From Strigamia acuminata (taxonomy: Eukaryota; Arthropoda; Chilopoda; Geophilomorpha; Linotaeniidae): a stretch of 64,000 nucleotides of DNA. A model generated the notes under the pieces. The model was not told the origin of the DNA. It saw nothing but the letters and a program-made list of their open reading frames with translations, and did no database searches. The stretch lies in the NCBI GenBank assembly GCA_949358305.1, contig OX442319.1, forward strand, positions 8,928,001 to 8,992,000, read 5' to 3'. Positions 44,073-54,284 of this stretch are shown in pieces (within the stretch, counting starts at the first letter, position 1; each line of letters opens with the position of its first letter). A program made the position numbers and the translations under genes.

Positions 44073-47000
44073 TCAATAAAGTCCGATAAATTTCAAAACA
44101 TTTTCCAACTTTGGCTTGGATAAGGCTTTCGTCATGACGTCTGCCAACATCTTATCTGTCGGTACGAACTCAATATCATAAACTCCTTTTGCTACATCAT
44201 CACGCAAAAATAGGACACGACGCTGGAAGTGTTTTGTGCGTGCGTGGAATTGTGGGTTCTTCGTCAAGGCGACCGCAGCCTGGTTATCACAATACAATTT
44301 GATAGGGTGTCGCACGATAGAATCCAACTTGAGCTCACTCAAGAAGGAACTTTGCCATTTAATCTCTTTGGCCAATTCTACCAGGGCCACGAATTCGGCC
44401 TCGCAAGTAGAGAGTGCAACCAATTGCTGCTTGCGCGACTGCCATGTGACGGCAGTGCCGCCAATAAGGGTTATGTAACCTGCAAATGATTTTACATCAT
44501 GAGAAGGGGTGTTCCAAGAGGAGTCAGCGAATCCTCTTAATTGATTTAATTCTCTTCGATAAGTTAACTTGTAGTCTTTCGTTGCTTTAAGGTATCTCAA
44601 GATCCTTTTTGCGGCTGTCCAGTGACATTCAAATGGCTGGGTTAGCCATTGTGATAGGCTTGATACCGCAAAAGCCAAATCGGGTCTTGTACCTTGTGCT
44701 AAGTACATCAATGATCCAATGATTTCCCTGTAAGGCTTATCCTCGAGTGGATTTCCCTTTGGGTAAGTTGGATCTTCAAACTTCTGAGCAAGATCCATTG
44801 GTGTGTTTACGGTATTGGCATTTTCCATGCCAAATCTTTGGAGTAATTGCTCAATATAAGGCCTTTGGTGGATTGCAATAGAGCCATCTTCATCATTAGT
44901 TTCGACCTGAATGCCGAGTATGTTCTTGACCCGTCCAAGATTAACTATATCAATCTTCTGTCCTATCTTCTGCAATAGTAGGTTCATAAAGTCTTGGTTA
45001 TTTGTAAACACCAGTAGATCATCCACATACACGGCCATCCAAATTAACTTTTGATGATCATAACAAAAATATACACACGAGTCTATGGTCAACTTCTTAA
45101 ATCCAACGTCCAACAATATTCGATTAAGGGCCTCGTGCCATGCTCGCCCAGCTTGCGGAAGCCCGTAAATTGCACGCAGGAGCAAGCAAACACGAGGTAC
45201 GTCAAAATCTTGTTCATAACCGGGTGGTTGAGCCATATAAACAGTTTCTTTTAATTTGGCATGTAAGTAAGCAGCTTTCACGTCATAGTGAAAAATTAGT
45301 AATTGAAATATTGCTGCCATCGCGAAAAGCATGCGAATTGTAGATAAACGAACAACAGGTGCAAATGATTCTTCAAAATCAATGCCTTTTGTTATCCTAT
45401 AACCTTGCGCAACCAACCGTGCTTTAAACTTTGGTAAATTTGTTCTTGGGTCCATCGTTTTCTTATAAACCCATCTTGAGCCAATCACTTTGGCTTGTTC
45501 TGGTTTTGATACCAGTCTCCAAGTCTTACGTTCTCGCTGAGCATCCATTTCATTATCCATGGCCTTTTTCCATTGCTCAGCTTCTTCTGATTCAATCGCT
45601 TGCTTATAGTTCTGTGGTTCTATAATCGCTTCTTCAGCATGGTGCGAGGAGAGACCCGTTTCGGGTAAACCATTGTGATTAACATGACGTGCAGCGTCAC
45701 GTGCACTCGCCCATCTTCGATCGCGGTGTTTACGCCAATCAGCAACCTGATATGGCTGAACTTGTCGACGAATTCTAGTTGACTGTCTCCTAACCACTGG
45801 TTGATTCTCATGTTGATCAATAGGCGGTGTTGTTTCAACTTCAACTGGGGCTGATTCCAGTATGTATGACATCATTGGCTCCAGTTGATTATGTTTTTGC
45901 AACAAATCACTCCCATTCTTTGTCTCATCAAACCGGACATCGCGAGAAATAATTATTTGATTTGTCCGCGGGTCCATGAATTTCCATCCTGGTTGTAAAT
46001 CAGGGTAACCAACGAATATTACTGGCTTTGCTCTGGGTTCCAATTTCTTACGATGCTGCTTTGGCACCCAAGCATATGCCAAGCACCCAAAAATCCGTAG
46101 ATGTTTAACTGTTGGTTTCACACCGGTCAAGCGTTCTATAGGAGTTTGTCCAACAAAACGCTTAGTTGGCGACCTGTTCCCAATATAGGCTGCCGTTGCA
46201 GCCGCTTCTGCCCAATATTCCATAGGGAGTTTAGCATCCTGCAACATGGTGCGTGTCTTGTCCAAAATTTTTCTGTTACTGCGCTCAGCAACTCCATTCT
46301 GGGCTGGGCTATAAATTACAGTTTTCTGATGTTCAATGCCATTTTGGGCCATAACATTGGCGAATCTTTTATTCAAAAATTCAGTCCCATTGTCGGTTCT
46401 TACGGTCTTGACGCGCATATCATACTTGTTCTGTTGTACCGCTAAGAACTCCTTAAATACTTCAGTAACTTGATCTTTAGTTTTTAAAAATTTCAGAAAA
46501 ATTGCTCTTGAATAATCGTCCACGATTGTATACATGTAAACTGATCCTCCACAAGATGGTACGGTCATCGGACCACAAAGGTCCATATGTAGCATCTGGA
46601 GAGGTGCAGTGCTCTTAATCGACTGGACCGACTTAAATGGAGAACGAGTAAGCTTTCCTGTCACACATGCCTGACACAACGGCAATGGCTTGAGATTTTT
46701 CAAAAGTAAGTCTTTAACCATGTCCCTTGTGACCAATATCTTCAAATCCTGAAAATTTAGGTGTGCAAATCTTCGATGCCAGAGAACAGTGTCTAATTCT
46801 TGGTTAGACTGTGTGACGGTTTTCCCAGCAAAACCAGCCTCTGCTTCATCAGGTGATATGGAACATCTTCCCAATGAGGCTTTAAACGCAAACAAGGTAT
46901 TCTTCATCTCTGCCTCTAACACAACTCGAGCATTCATATCCACTATCTTACAAAATCCGTCCACGAACAATACAGAGCATCCCTTTTTAATAGCACGGCC

Positions 47001-48170
47001 AACCGAAAATAAATTGTTCGTTAACGACGGCACATATAACACCTCATCCAGGTGTAATGTACGGCACACTCCTTCATATTTAACTATTAAATCAACTGTC
47101 CCGATGCCAGTAGCTTGGACAGCGGTCCCATCTGCCAAAATGACCATACGAGCTGCACCAGAATCCAAAGTCTTAAACAATATCTCATTTCCTGTCATGT
47201 GGGAAGTGGCACCAGAATCGAGAAACCATTCCGCAGGACCGGACTCGAGGGGCAGGGTGTCCCGACGTCTCGTGCTCAAAGCAAAATCCAAATTTACATC
47301 TTTGTTTACAGCCTCTTTAACGTTCATCGTCCGATTTTGGAAATCTTTTCGACCACGAATACCCCGGACCGGAAACGCACCCCGGGTTGAACTGGCTCCC
47401 CTGTCTGTTGACGATGAAGTCTCTCTCTGCCAACACTGTGCTTCCACATGACCAAGCTTCCCACAGGACCAACACTTAATGCGCGATTTTCCTCGAAATC
47501 CACGGCCAAATGTACCCCGCTGAAACTGTCCTCGGCCCCGTTGTTTAATAAAATTTGCCCCTTCAAGCGACGTTGATGGTGTCTTGTTTCGATCTTCTTC
47601 GGCAAGCAAGGCACGTTTTACTGTCTGTAGGTTCAATGATGATATACCAATGACATCACAACTTCTTACAACATCTTTATATTGCGAAGACAATCCCCTC
47701 AAAATATGAGCACAAAGTTCTGCCTCTTTAATGACAACACTTAGAGTGTGGAGCTGTTTGGACAGTGACAAGGCGCGATCAAGGTAAGCGACAACTGTTT
47801 CACCTGGCTTCATAGTTAGGCGACCCAAGTCTGTCCTCAAATGGACTGTTAAATCCTCTGTTGCACCCTGATTCTCTGTCTGCAGGGATTCCCACACTGC
47901 TTTGGCATTTGCGCAATCTATCACATGTCGCAACTGAGTTGAATCAATTGTTGTCAAAATAGCATTAGTTGCCTCCAAGTCTGACTTTAGCCAAGCATCT
48001 CGTCTTGTTTTAAATACATCGTCAGTCTCTGCAACAGTCTTTACTGGAATATCCGTAGATACAGCTTCCCACCATCCTTTGGTTTTCAGCAAAATTGTCA
48101 TCCTGAACTTCCATTCCGGGTAGTTTCTCCCATTTAACCGCTCAATTGAATGATACTGCTGCTCAGACAT
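44073..48170 (-). CDS. Copia Gag-Pol polyprotein
   Basis: 1,365 codons, intact. In order: copia-type Gag (about residues 1-210), CCHC knuckle (CWSCGKLGHVEAQC, about 234), protease (EWFLDSGATSHMTG, about 315), the GAG-pre-integrase HHCC region (LWHRRFAHLNFQDL), integrase core (MDLCGPM, RTDNGTEF and GVAERSNRKI), reverse transcriptase with YVDDLLVF (about 1035), and RNase H at the C terminus (LYCDNQAAVALTKNP). Integrase precedes reverse transcriptase, the diagnostic copia order. All catalytic motifs that I can see are kept, so it is probably functional. The element relies on one frame for Gag and Pol. Confidence 0.96.
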   Translation of the reverse strand: MSEQQYHSIERLNGRNYPEWKFRMTILLKTKGWWEAVSTDIPVKTVAETDDVFKTRRDAWLKSDLEATNAILTTIDSTQLRHVIDCANAKAVWESLQTENQGATEDLTVHLRTDLGRLTMKPGETVVAYLDRALSLSKQLHTLSVVIKEAELCAHILRGLSSQYKDVVRSCDVIGISSLNLQTVKRALLAEEDRNKTPSTSLEGANFIKQRGRGQFQRGTFGRGFRGKSRIKCWSCGKLGHVEAQCWQRETSSSTDRGASSTRGAFPVRGIRGRKDFQNRTMNVKEAVNKDVNLDFALSTRRRDTLPLESGPAEWFLDSGATSHMTGNEILFKTLDSGAARMVILADGTAVQATGIGTVDLIVKYEGVCRTLHLDEVLYVPSLTNNLFSVGRAIKKGCSVLFVDGFCKIVDMNARVVLEAEMKNTLFAFKASLGRCSISPDEAEAGFAGKTVTQSNQELDTVLWHRRFAHLNFQDLKILVTRDMVKDLLLKNLKPLPLCQACVTGKLTRSPFKSVQSIKSTAPLQMLHMDLCGPMTVPSCGGSVYMYTIVDDYSRAIFLKFLKTKDQVTEVFKEFLAVQQNKYDMRVKTVRTDNGTEFLNKRFANVMAQNGIEHQKTVIYSPAQNGVAERSNRKILDKTRTMLQDAKLPMEYWAEAAATAAYIGNRSPTKRFVGQTPIERLTGVKPTVKHLRIFGCLAYAWVPKQHRKKLEPRAKPVIFVGYPDLQPGWKFMDPRTNQIIISRDVRFDETKNGSDLLQKHNQLEPMMSYILESAPVEVETTPPIDQHENQPVVRRQSTRIRRQVQPYQVADWRKHRDRRWASARDAARHVNHNGLPETGLSSHHAEEAIIEPQNYKQAIESEEAEQWKKAMDNEMDAQRERKTWRLVSKPEQAKVIGSRWVYKKTMDPRTNLPKFKARLVAQGYRITKGIDFEESFAPVVRLSTIRMLFAMAAIFQLLIFHYDVKAAYLHAKLKETVYMAQPPGYEQDFDVPRVCLLLRAIYGLPQAGRAWHEALNRILLDVGFKKLTIDSCVYFCYDHQKLIWMAVYVDDLLVFTNNQDFMNLLLQKIGQKIDIVNLGRVKNILGIQVETNDEDGSIAIHQRPYIEQLLQRFGMENANTVNTPMDLAQKFEDPTYPKGNPLEDKPYREIIGSLMYLAQGTRPDLAFAVSSLSQWLTQPFECHWTAAKRILRYLKATKDYKLTYRRELNQLRGFADSSWNTPSHDVKSFAGYITLIGGTAVTWQSRKQQLVALSTCEAEFVALVELAKEIKWQSSFLSELKLDSIVRHPIKLYCDNQAAVALTKNPQFHARTKHFQRRVLFLRDDVAKGVYDIEFVPTDKMLADVMTKALSKPKLENVLKFIGLY

Positions 48171-48335
48171 TACTGCTGCTCAGTCATGACGAATTGTCTC
48201 GCAAAAAAAAAATGTAGGCCTAGCTTCTTTCAAACATGGCAACTCAACAAAAAAATATGGGAAAGGACTCATAATCAATCACAGTTCAATTTTTGAATCC
48301 AACACTTATCTTTGTAGTTTGTGCTGTTGCTTGTG

Positions 48336-48350
48336 CGGGCCCATAACCCA
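48336..48350 (-). promoter_or_regulatory. Copia primer-binding site (initiator tRNA-Met, internal)
   Basis: On the - strand TGGGTTATGGGCCC directly follows the 5' LTR. It is complementary to the anticodon region of initiator tRNA-Met rather than to its 3' end, the arrangement known for Drosophila copia, where a tRNA half primes reverse transcription. Confidence 0.85.
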
Positions 48351-48487
48351 TGTTGGAATAACTTCAGCACACAACGTTAATTTTGAATACATTCACATCA
48401 CTCCATATTTATTCCTCTTTTGTAACACAACAAACATACAACCTAAAATCATTGTTACATTACTAAGCAACGCATTTAATATCAACA
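48351..48487 (-). repeat. 5' LTR of the copia element
   Basis: Identical to 43860-43996. It is followed by the CGGGC duplication and the rest of the Ty3 LTR. Confidence 0.95.
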
Positions 48488-48492
48488 CGGGC

Positions 48493-48762
48493 ACCGGTCC
48501 TCGATCAATCCGTGAAACGGCCTGAAAGGTGAGGTAAATGGTGCTCTTGCTGAAATGTGGTAACTGTAGTGTCGTTTCCGGTCAAGCTTCGATCTTATAT
48601 ATTAACCGGAAATGACGTCATATGCAAATCATTGTGATTATGCAGGCTCGCAGAAACGAGAGACTAGCCAGTCTAGTCACCGTTCCTGGCGCACTCTAGT
48701 GTCAAGAATTAATAATGAGATAATTACCACTAATTATATCTTCTGGTGATGCCGAATCACCA
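48493..48762 (-). repeat. 3' LTR of Ty3 element 2, second part
   Basis: 270 bp matching 62630-62899. Its inner end (GAATCACCA) is followed by the polypurine tract. Confidence 0.93.
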
Positions 48763-48776
48763 TACGTCCCTCCCCG
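48763..48776 (-). promoter_or_regulatory. Polypurine tract of Ty3 element 2
   Basis: On the - strand CGGGGAGGGACGTA lies against the 3' LTR start (TGGTGATTCGG). It is less pure than the tract of element 1 because of the terminal CGTA. Confidence 0.6.
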
Positions 48777-48990
48777 AGAATGAACTATCGGGACCCTCTA
48801 AATAACAATGGAAAAACATCATCTCAGAAAACAAATGCTTTTATTATAGTGAGGATGAGGCGATGAATAAAAATTATTATACACTTTAAAATTTACTATA
48901 TGTTTTTAAATAAGAGAATTACTCGTAAAGACATGATTAACTTATGACTAGAAAGGATTTTCCTTTTTACAAGAGCTATCGGAAGGTGTT

Positions 48991-51900
48991 CTATTTCTTT
49001 AGATTGTCGGCGTAGCTCGTTTTATCCTCCGAACTTGGTTTGTCCAGGTTAGGAGATGTGGTCAATCTAGACGAGTAATCCGTCGGATCCTCGCTTTCAT
49101 TCAGGTAGAATCGTAGATGGCCGGGAGGCTCCAAAGGGTTTCCCGTTCTCTCATGAGCCCAAATTTGGGGTAGGAAAGGGGCCATCCCCTGGTTCGTGTG
49201 ATGGATCCTTTGCGCTTCGGCGGCGCTGGTTGGCGCTCGATGGGCTCGGAGTAGTCGCTGGTGCTGGATGAACATGTTGTTTCCTGGCCCAGCTTCAATA
49301 GCCTTTTTCATCCACACATAAAGGGAGAAGCCGCGATCCGGAGTTTGCAGCAACTTTTGCTTAGTGTCTTCGGTTAAGGATAAGCCTGGATAGTACAACG
49401 TTAGTCTCGGAGCGATCCGGGGTGGCGTTGGTTCTGGAGCCTTATCCTGCGGCTGTGGACGAAGCATCGTCGATTTGGTCTTTTTCTTCACAAGTTGGAC
49501 TGGTTTGGCCAGTTGCTCGGGAGCTTTCTTCTTCTTGATAGGCGGGGGAGGAGGAGGCGGAATCGAATCTGTCGAGTCCAGGTCCTCCATGACGGTATCG
49601 GCGGCCGGAAGCGACGGAGGTGGATTCCGAATGGCAGCTCGCACGTTTTGGTATGAGGCCTCTGGATCCGGGTCCTGGGCCACCATTTGGGCTCGAATTA
49701 CGGCCGCCGAGGGTACTAGGCGCGTCCAACTGTCTACGAGAGCCGGCGGGACTTGGAAACCTTCGTGGGCCACCACGATCCAGGCCGCCACAGCAACACG
49801 TGCGTTCCGGAAGGTGGCGGCAGCTAGCAAAATCGACATCAGATCGGTGATGGCGACCACGATCCTAGTGTTCCAATTCGGATGATTCCGGTTTTTGTTC
49901 TGCGTATATTCGATTGAAATTCGCTGAAGGTTTGTGATGACGTTCTGGATTACGTTTTGTTGGTACGAATCCATTTCGCACAAAAGTGCTCTGGCCTGCT
50001 CCACGGTTGTGACGTCCAGGAATTGTTGCAACGTTACCTCCGAAGGGTTGATTGGAGTCGAGGCTTGAACGACTGCTGGGGCTGGCAACATCGGATTGGG
50101 TCCCGTGGATGTCGTTGGCTGAGGCACAGATCTGACCAGACGTCTTGATTTTTCCGGTTCGGGCTTGTCCCAAACAATTGGAGTTCTCGTCGAAGTTGAA
50201 GCTTCGGGGATAGTTGGGAGAGGTTCGACTTTGGCTGGTCCAAAGCGAGCTTCTCGATGCTTGAGTTGTTCTTCAGAACTCAGTGTCGGTGCGCCGATTA
50301 TCACTTTCTTGCGAAAGGCGCTTGGGAGGCTGACGCTAGATGTTACGCTTCCCGTCTGCGAGAGTTCCGGCTTGATGAAAGCACTTGGCGCCGTCTCTAG
50401 ACTCGAGGCGGTCGAGGGAGTTGGGCGGTAGATCGGTTTCGGCTGCATTTGTTGGTATTTCATGACCACCGCGAGGAGATCCGCCTGAGTGTACATCTTT
50501 TTCTGCTCAGGGACCTCGTCGATAATTACTTCGTCGTCGATCTTCATCGGTTCGGGACTGTCCCGAATCGATTTGGTATCTTCGTAGCGTCTCCTATCTC
50601 GCTGTCGTATTTCCTCTTCACGATACGCTTTCCATGAACGTGCGCGACTCTCCGATCCTCTCCTTCTTCGTTCGTCTTGAAGACAGAGGTTCTCTCGTTC
50701 ACGTCGGGCTTTCTCATCACGTTCACGTAGGAACTCCTCTCGGTGTCTGTTCCACGAGTCTTTGTTTTCCTCCCGCCGTCGGAAGTAATTTCTACGATAA
50801 TCGTCCCAATTTTCTTGGTTCTTATCGCGTCGGTGTTGATCTTCTCGGCGGTCGGGGCGTTCGCGTACATTTTCTCTTCTACGGCTGGTTGACGGGGCGT
50901 CCCTAGATTGAAATCGTGATGTTTGTGGGGCCTCCGTTTTTCCTAGGCGAGAGAAAGCGCTTGGTTTGGCCAGGCGTTTCTTTGTCGCGGGTTTCTTACT
51001 CTGTGTGCTGCTGGAAGTGCTTGGCTTGTCCAGGCATTGTTTCTTCGCTGAGCAGCCTCCTTCGTCGTGCTCGTTGGAGAGACGCTTCTCGGCCTTCTGG
51101 CGCTTGCGACCGAAAAATCCTAAAAAATGCAATTGGTGCATTGCTCGCTGCGAGGTGATAAATCCGTGCCTCGGTCTCCAATCTGGGCGGTCGGGCCGGT
51201 CCTCGCGGATCTGTTGGAGCCAAAACTTGATCTCCTCGGTCGAGTAACCGTCCGGCTGCAGATAATTGAAAACTTCATCGTGAGCGGTCCGTCTCACCTC
51301 TTCGTAGTATGCCATATGGATTTCGTGTTTTTCTTCCTCCGTTTCGGCGTCGCGCCATTGTTCGTACACTTCCCATCCCCGTTGGTCGTCTGGAAAGGCG
51401 GCTCGGATTAGTGGATTCGGGATTGGCGCCGGCGGATCCATATTTCTTGAAATCACCGCCCGCAAAGCTGCTTGGTATTGGCGCGGCATGTAGTGGATCA
51501 ACGTTTGCTGGCTGGACCAGTAGCGGCTGATCGCACGAGATAATAAAAGGCGAATTTTCCATGGTTCAAAGTCGACTGACTCTTCGAGCGCTTGTCGGAA
51601 CAGTATGGGGATGACCTCACGCCATAAGCTGCCTGCGGAAACTCGTTTCGGGTCGATTTGTCCCCACGTAGTGCGATATCCGTCCTAAATATTAAAATAT
51701 CAGGGAATATATTAGAAACGTTGATTAATTTGTCATTTTTGTAGAGATGATTTCGTCTGACACAAGATGGCGCCATGGTCGGCCATGTGCTTTTCGACCA
51801 CGTGTCGCGAAGTTACTTTTTTCTTTCGACATTTGTTTAATTTTGACAATTTGTCATTTAACGTTAAGTTATTTCTTCGTTCGTGGTCAGTCCACGAACT

Positions 51901-52102
51901 TATTTCGTATTTTTAATTATCGATAATTGAATTTTTTCTATTTTTTACTTACGTCGGGTTGGGCATCGGGTTCATTGGGTTCGTCCCAATTTCCCTCTTC
52001 GTTGTTTACGACTATTTGTAATAAATCCACTTGATCTTCATCGTCATCCTCGGAAGCGTTGTTTACGGCCCGTTCAATTTCTTTCTTCCAATCATTTCTC
52101 AT
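48991..52102 (-). CDS. Spliced post-pol accessory ORF3 of Ty3 element 2
   Basis: Exon 1 (51953-52102) encodes 50 residues from ATG (MRNDWKKEIERAVNNASEDD, acidic) and ends at a perfect GTAAGT donor. Exon 2 (48991-51684) follows an AATATTTAG acceptor after a 268-bp intron. The phase is 0 and the product about 947 residues. It starts 218 bases after the pol stop. The N-terminal third of exon 2 is globular and Trp-rich (VRRTAHDEVFNYLQPDGYS); then comes a strongly basic Arg/Glu-rich stretch (RREENKDSWNRHREEFLRE), Pro-rich spacers (SIPPPPPPPIKKKK) and a helical C-terminal part. There is no signal peptide or membrane span, so it is not an envelope. It occupies the same position as ORF3 of element 1 but has no clear sequence match. 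Function unknown. Confidence 0.7.
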
Positions 52103-52320
52103 TTTTCGGAAATTAATTTGATACTTTGATTTACGGCTGCCTCGAGGTGATCGTCGCTTAGTCGGAGATGACAGTGATAAGTGTGGGTCGGGTTAGAGGT
52201 TAACTATTAGTCTCATGTCGTCTTTGATTGGTTTGGCCAATTAAGACGCATTGTGGGACGTAACAGGTGTCCCCCCTGTGGTTGTTTTTATCGATTGTTT
52301 GAGACAATGGCTGGAGTCGC

Positions 52321-54147
52321 TTATTGTTTTCCGACGAGTTTCCCGTCTTTTATGAACGGGTTTGGCTTGTGTCGACGCATACCGTATATTTTATCAGGTT
52401 TGAGGATTCTTGTAGTCTTATTTTTGTTTGATTGCTTTCTTTTTTTATGAGATTCTTCGACTATTTCCTCCCTCTCCGAAATCTCATCCGGGGCGTCGGC
52501 CGCTTCGTGTAACTCATCTTGAACTAAATTGGTTGGGCCAGTTTGTTCATCTAAAAACATGTCGCGAATAATTGAATTTTGCGCTGGTTTCGTCTGATAT
52601 TCCGTCCAAGCCTCTTGAGGAAACTCAGGTAAGTATGGAGTTAATTCTCGGGCGTGGATCGATCTAAAATTAACGTTGTCTGCCAATCTTTTTAGCTTGA
52701 AAGCGTTTCCGCCGTGGGCTTCGAGTATGACGTACGGGCCGTCGCGTTTGTCTGCTAGGCCTGCGTGGATCCCCTTATCGGCGCTGGACTGAATATGTGT
52801 GTCTTTCCAGACGAGGTCATTGACTTTAAAATTGCAGAAGGGCCGATCCTTTCCAGCAATGCTAATACGATCTCTCATGTCGAATATGTGAGACATCATG
52901 TGTTGATAAGTGGCCGAAATTATTTGCTCCAATCTATCGACATAAATATGAGGCTTCTCGGGATCGATTTCCAGTATTTCCTCTGGTATTCGCGGGTCCC
53001 AGGGTACTCTGAGTTCCCGAGCGAAGTTTAGAAACGCGGGAGAAAATTTGCGGTTCCTCGAGATCGTCGTGCGGATGCTGAAGGCAATTTCACGAAGATA
53101 TTCGTCCCAGCTGGAGTGAACATCGGTGAAAATTGCCAGCGCATATTTTATGTCGCGATTTAACCTTTCGACGGGATTGGCCCGTGGATTATAGGTTGAT
53201 GTATATGATGTCTCGATGTCGAATTTTTTACAGAAGTCTTTATACACATTTGACGCAAACTGTGGTCCATTATCGGAAATTAGTTTCCGAGGGAATCCGA
53301 AATGAAGCGCCACTTCGTACAAACATCGAATGATTTTCTGCTTAGTTGGTCTCTCCATTGGAAAGAGCTCGGGCCATCCGGTCGCGACATCCATGACTAC
53401 TAAAATATATTTGTTTTTATTGGATGACGTGGGTTTTGGGCCCATTAAATCCACGCTCCAGCAGTCGAAGGGTGCGAAGGGGCCGAGTGAGATTCTTTCG
53501 TAATTCTTGGGCGTCCTAGGTTTGCACGCTTGGCATCTGGGGCAGTGGTGAATGAAACGAACAATATCTCGGGTCATTTTGGGCCAGAAATAGAGTTGGT
53601 TCGCTCGGTAGATTGTTCTGGCCACTCCAGAATGTCCGGCGAGTGGGTGTCCGTGGACCATCCACAGAAACCTTGTTAGCAGACTCCTGGGTATAACGAC
53701 TTTCATCGAAGTACCTGTCTCCGTCAGATCATCGCGGAAATTCGGGTGGTGTTTTAGTAGAAGTCCATCCTCAATTAAGTACGTGGAGGCTTCTCTTTCG
53801 AATTCTTCGCGTTGGATTTTGTCGAAATTCTCGTCGGGAAATTTTTTATCTGTGATGAAGTCTCGATAAGTTTTACAGAAGTCGTCTGTCATTTGGGCGG
53901 CTATTAATTCGTCCCTGGTGGGCGGCTTGCTGTTCGTGGGCGACGAATGCTCGAACGTACTTGTCGGAGATTCGAGGTTCTATTGTTAGCTCATAATTTG
54001 GGTGAGCGTCCTTGACAGACTGGTATGCTCGGAGCCAATAGTTGTAATAATTTTGGTCTCCTGACTCGAGTTTCTCCTTGGGTAATTCGTTTAGCTTTTT
54101 AAATTCCCATTTTCGGACGGGGTTCGGACAGTAGAAGAGGCGTGAGT
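52321..54147 (-). pseudogene. pol: Ty3 element 2 Pol, C-terminal part (integrase)
   Basis: This is the downstream piece of pol, beginning in frame (DDSRLFYCPNPVRKWEFKK) exactly where the nested element is inserted. A frameshift between about 53,960 and 53,880 moves reading into the frame 53892-52321. That frame holds the HHCC finger (HPLAGHSGVART, CPRCQAC) and the integrase core (DLMGPKP, SDNGPQFA, ERLNRDIKYAL), followed by a basic tail. The catalytic residues are kept. The two breaks make this Pol copy dead, but the parts are well preserved. Confidence 0.85.
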
Positions 54148-54152
54148 CGTCC

Positions 54153-54284
54153 TGTGAGAATGATAAAGACAACCGATCAAGATGATTGTCTAAACTAGAC
54201 TGATTTATTCATAAAACCTAGAACCAATCATACAAAAGATAGAACAAGTCTCGAAATGACCCCCAGGGGGAGCTATCGCTCACA
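54153..54284 (-). repeat. 3' LTR of the gag-pro element
   Basis: 132 bp, identical by eye to 56961-57092. The gag-pro frame runs 67 bases into this LTR and stops at 54218, so the last 22 codons are LTR-encoded. Confidence 0.93.

Larger units (their letters stand above)
43860..48487 (-). mobile_element. Complete Ty1/copia element
   Basis: 4,628 bp with identical 137-bp LTRs (43860-43996 and 48351-48487; TGTTGG...CAACA). It is flanked by the 5-bp duplication CGGGC (43855-43859 and 48488-48492). The primer site matches an internal part of initiator methionine tRNA, as in Drosophila copia. One uninterrupted frame codes Gag-Pol. Identical LTRs and an intact frame point to a very recent insertion, in the LTR of Ty3 element 2. 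Confidence 0.96.

Noticed and set aside
47051-47451. Long + frames opposite copia gag and the acidic gag-pro gene
   Set aside because: Shadows of real minus-strand genes.
48991-52102. Envelope gene in the post-pol position
   Set aside because: No signal peptide, transmembrane span, furin-like site or cysteine pattern was seen in either post-pol ORF.
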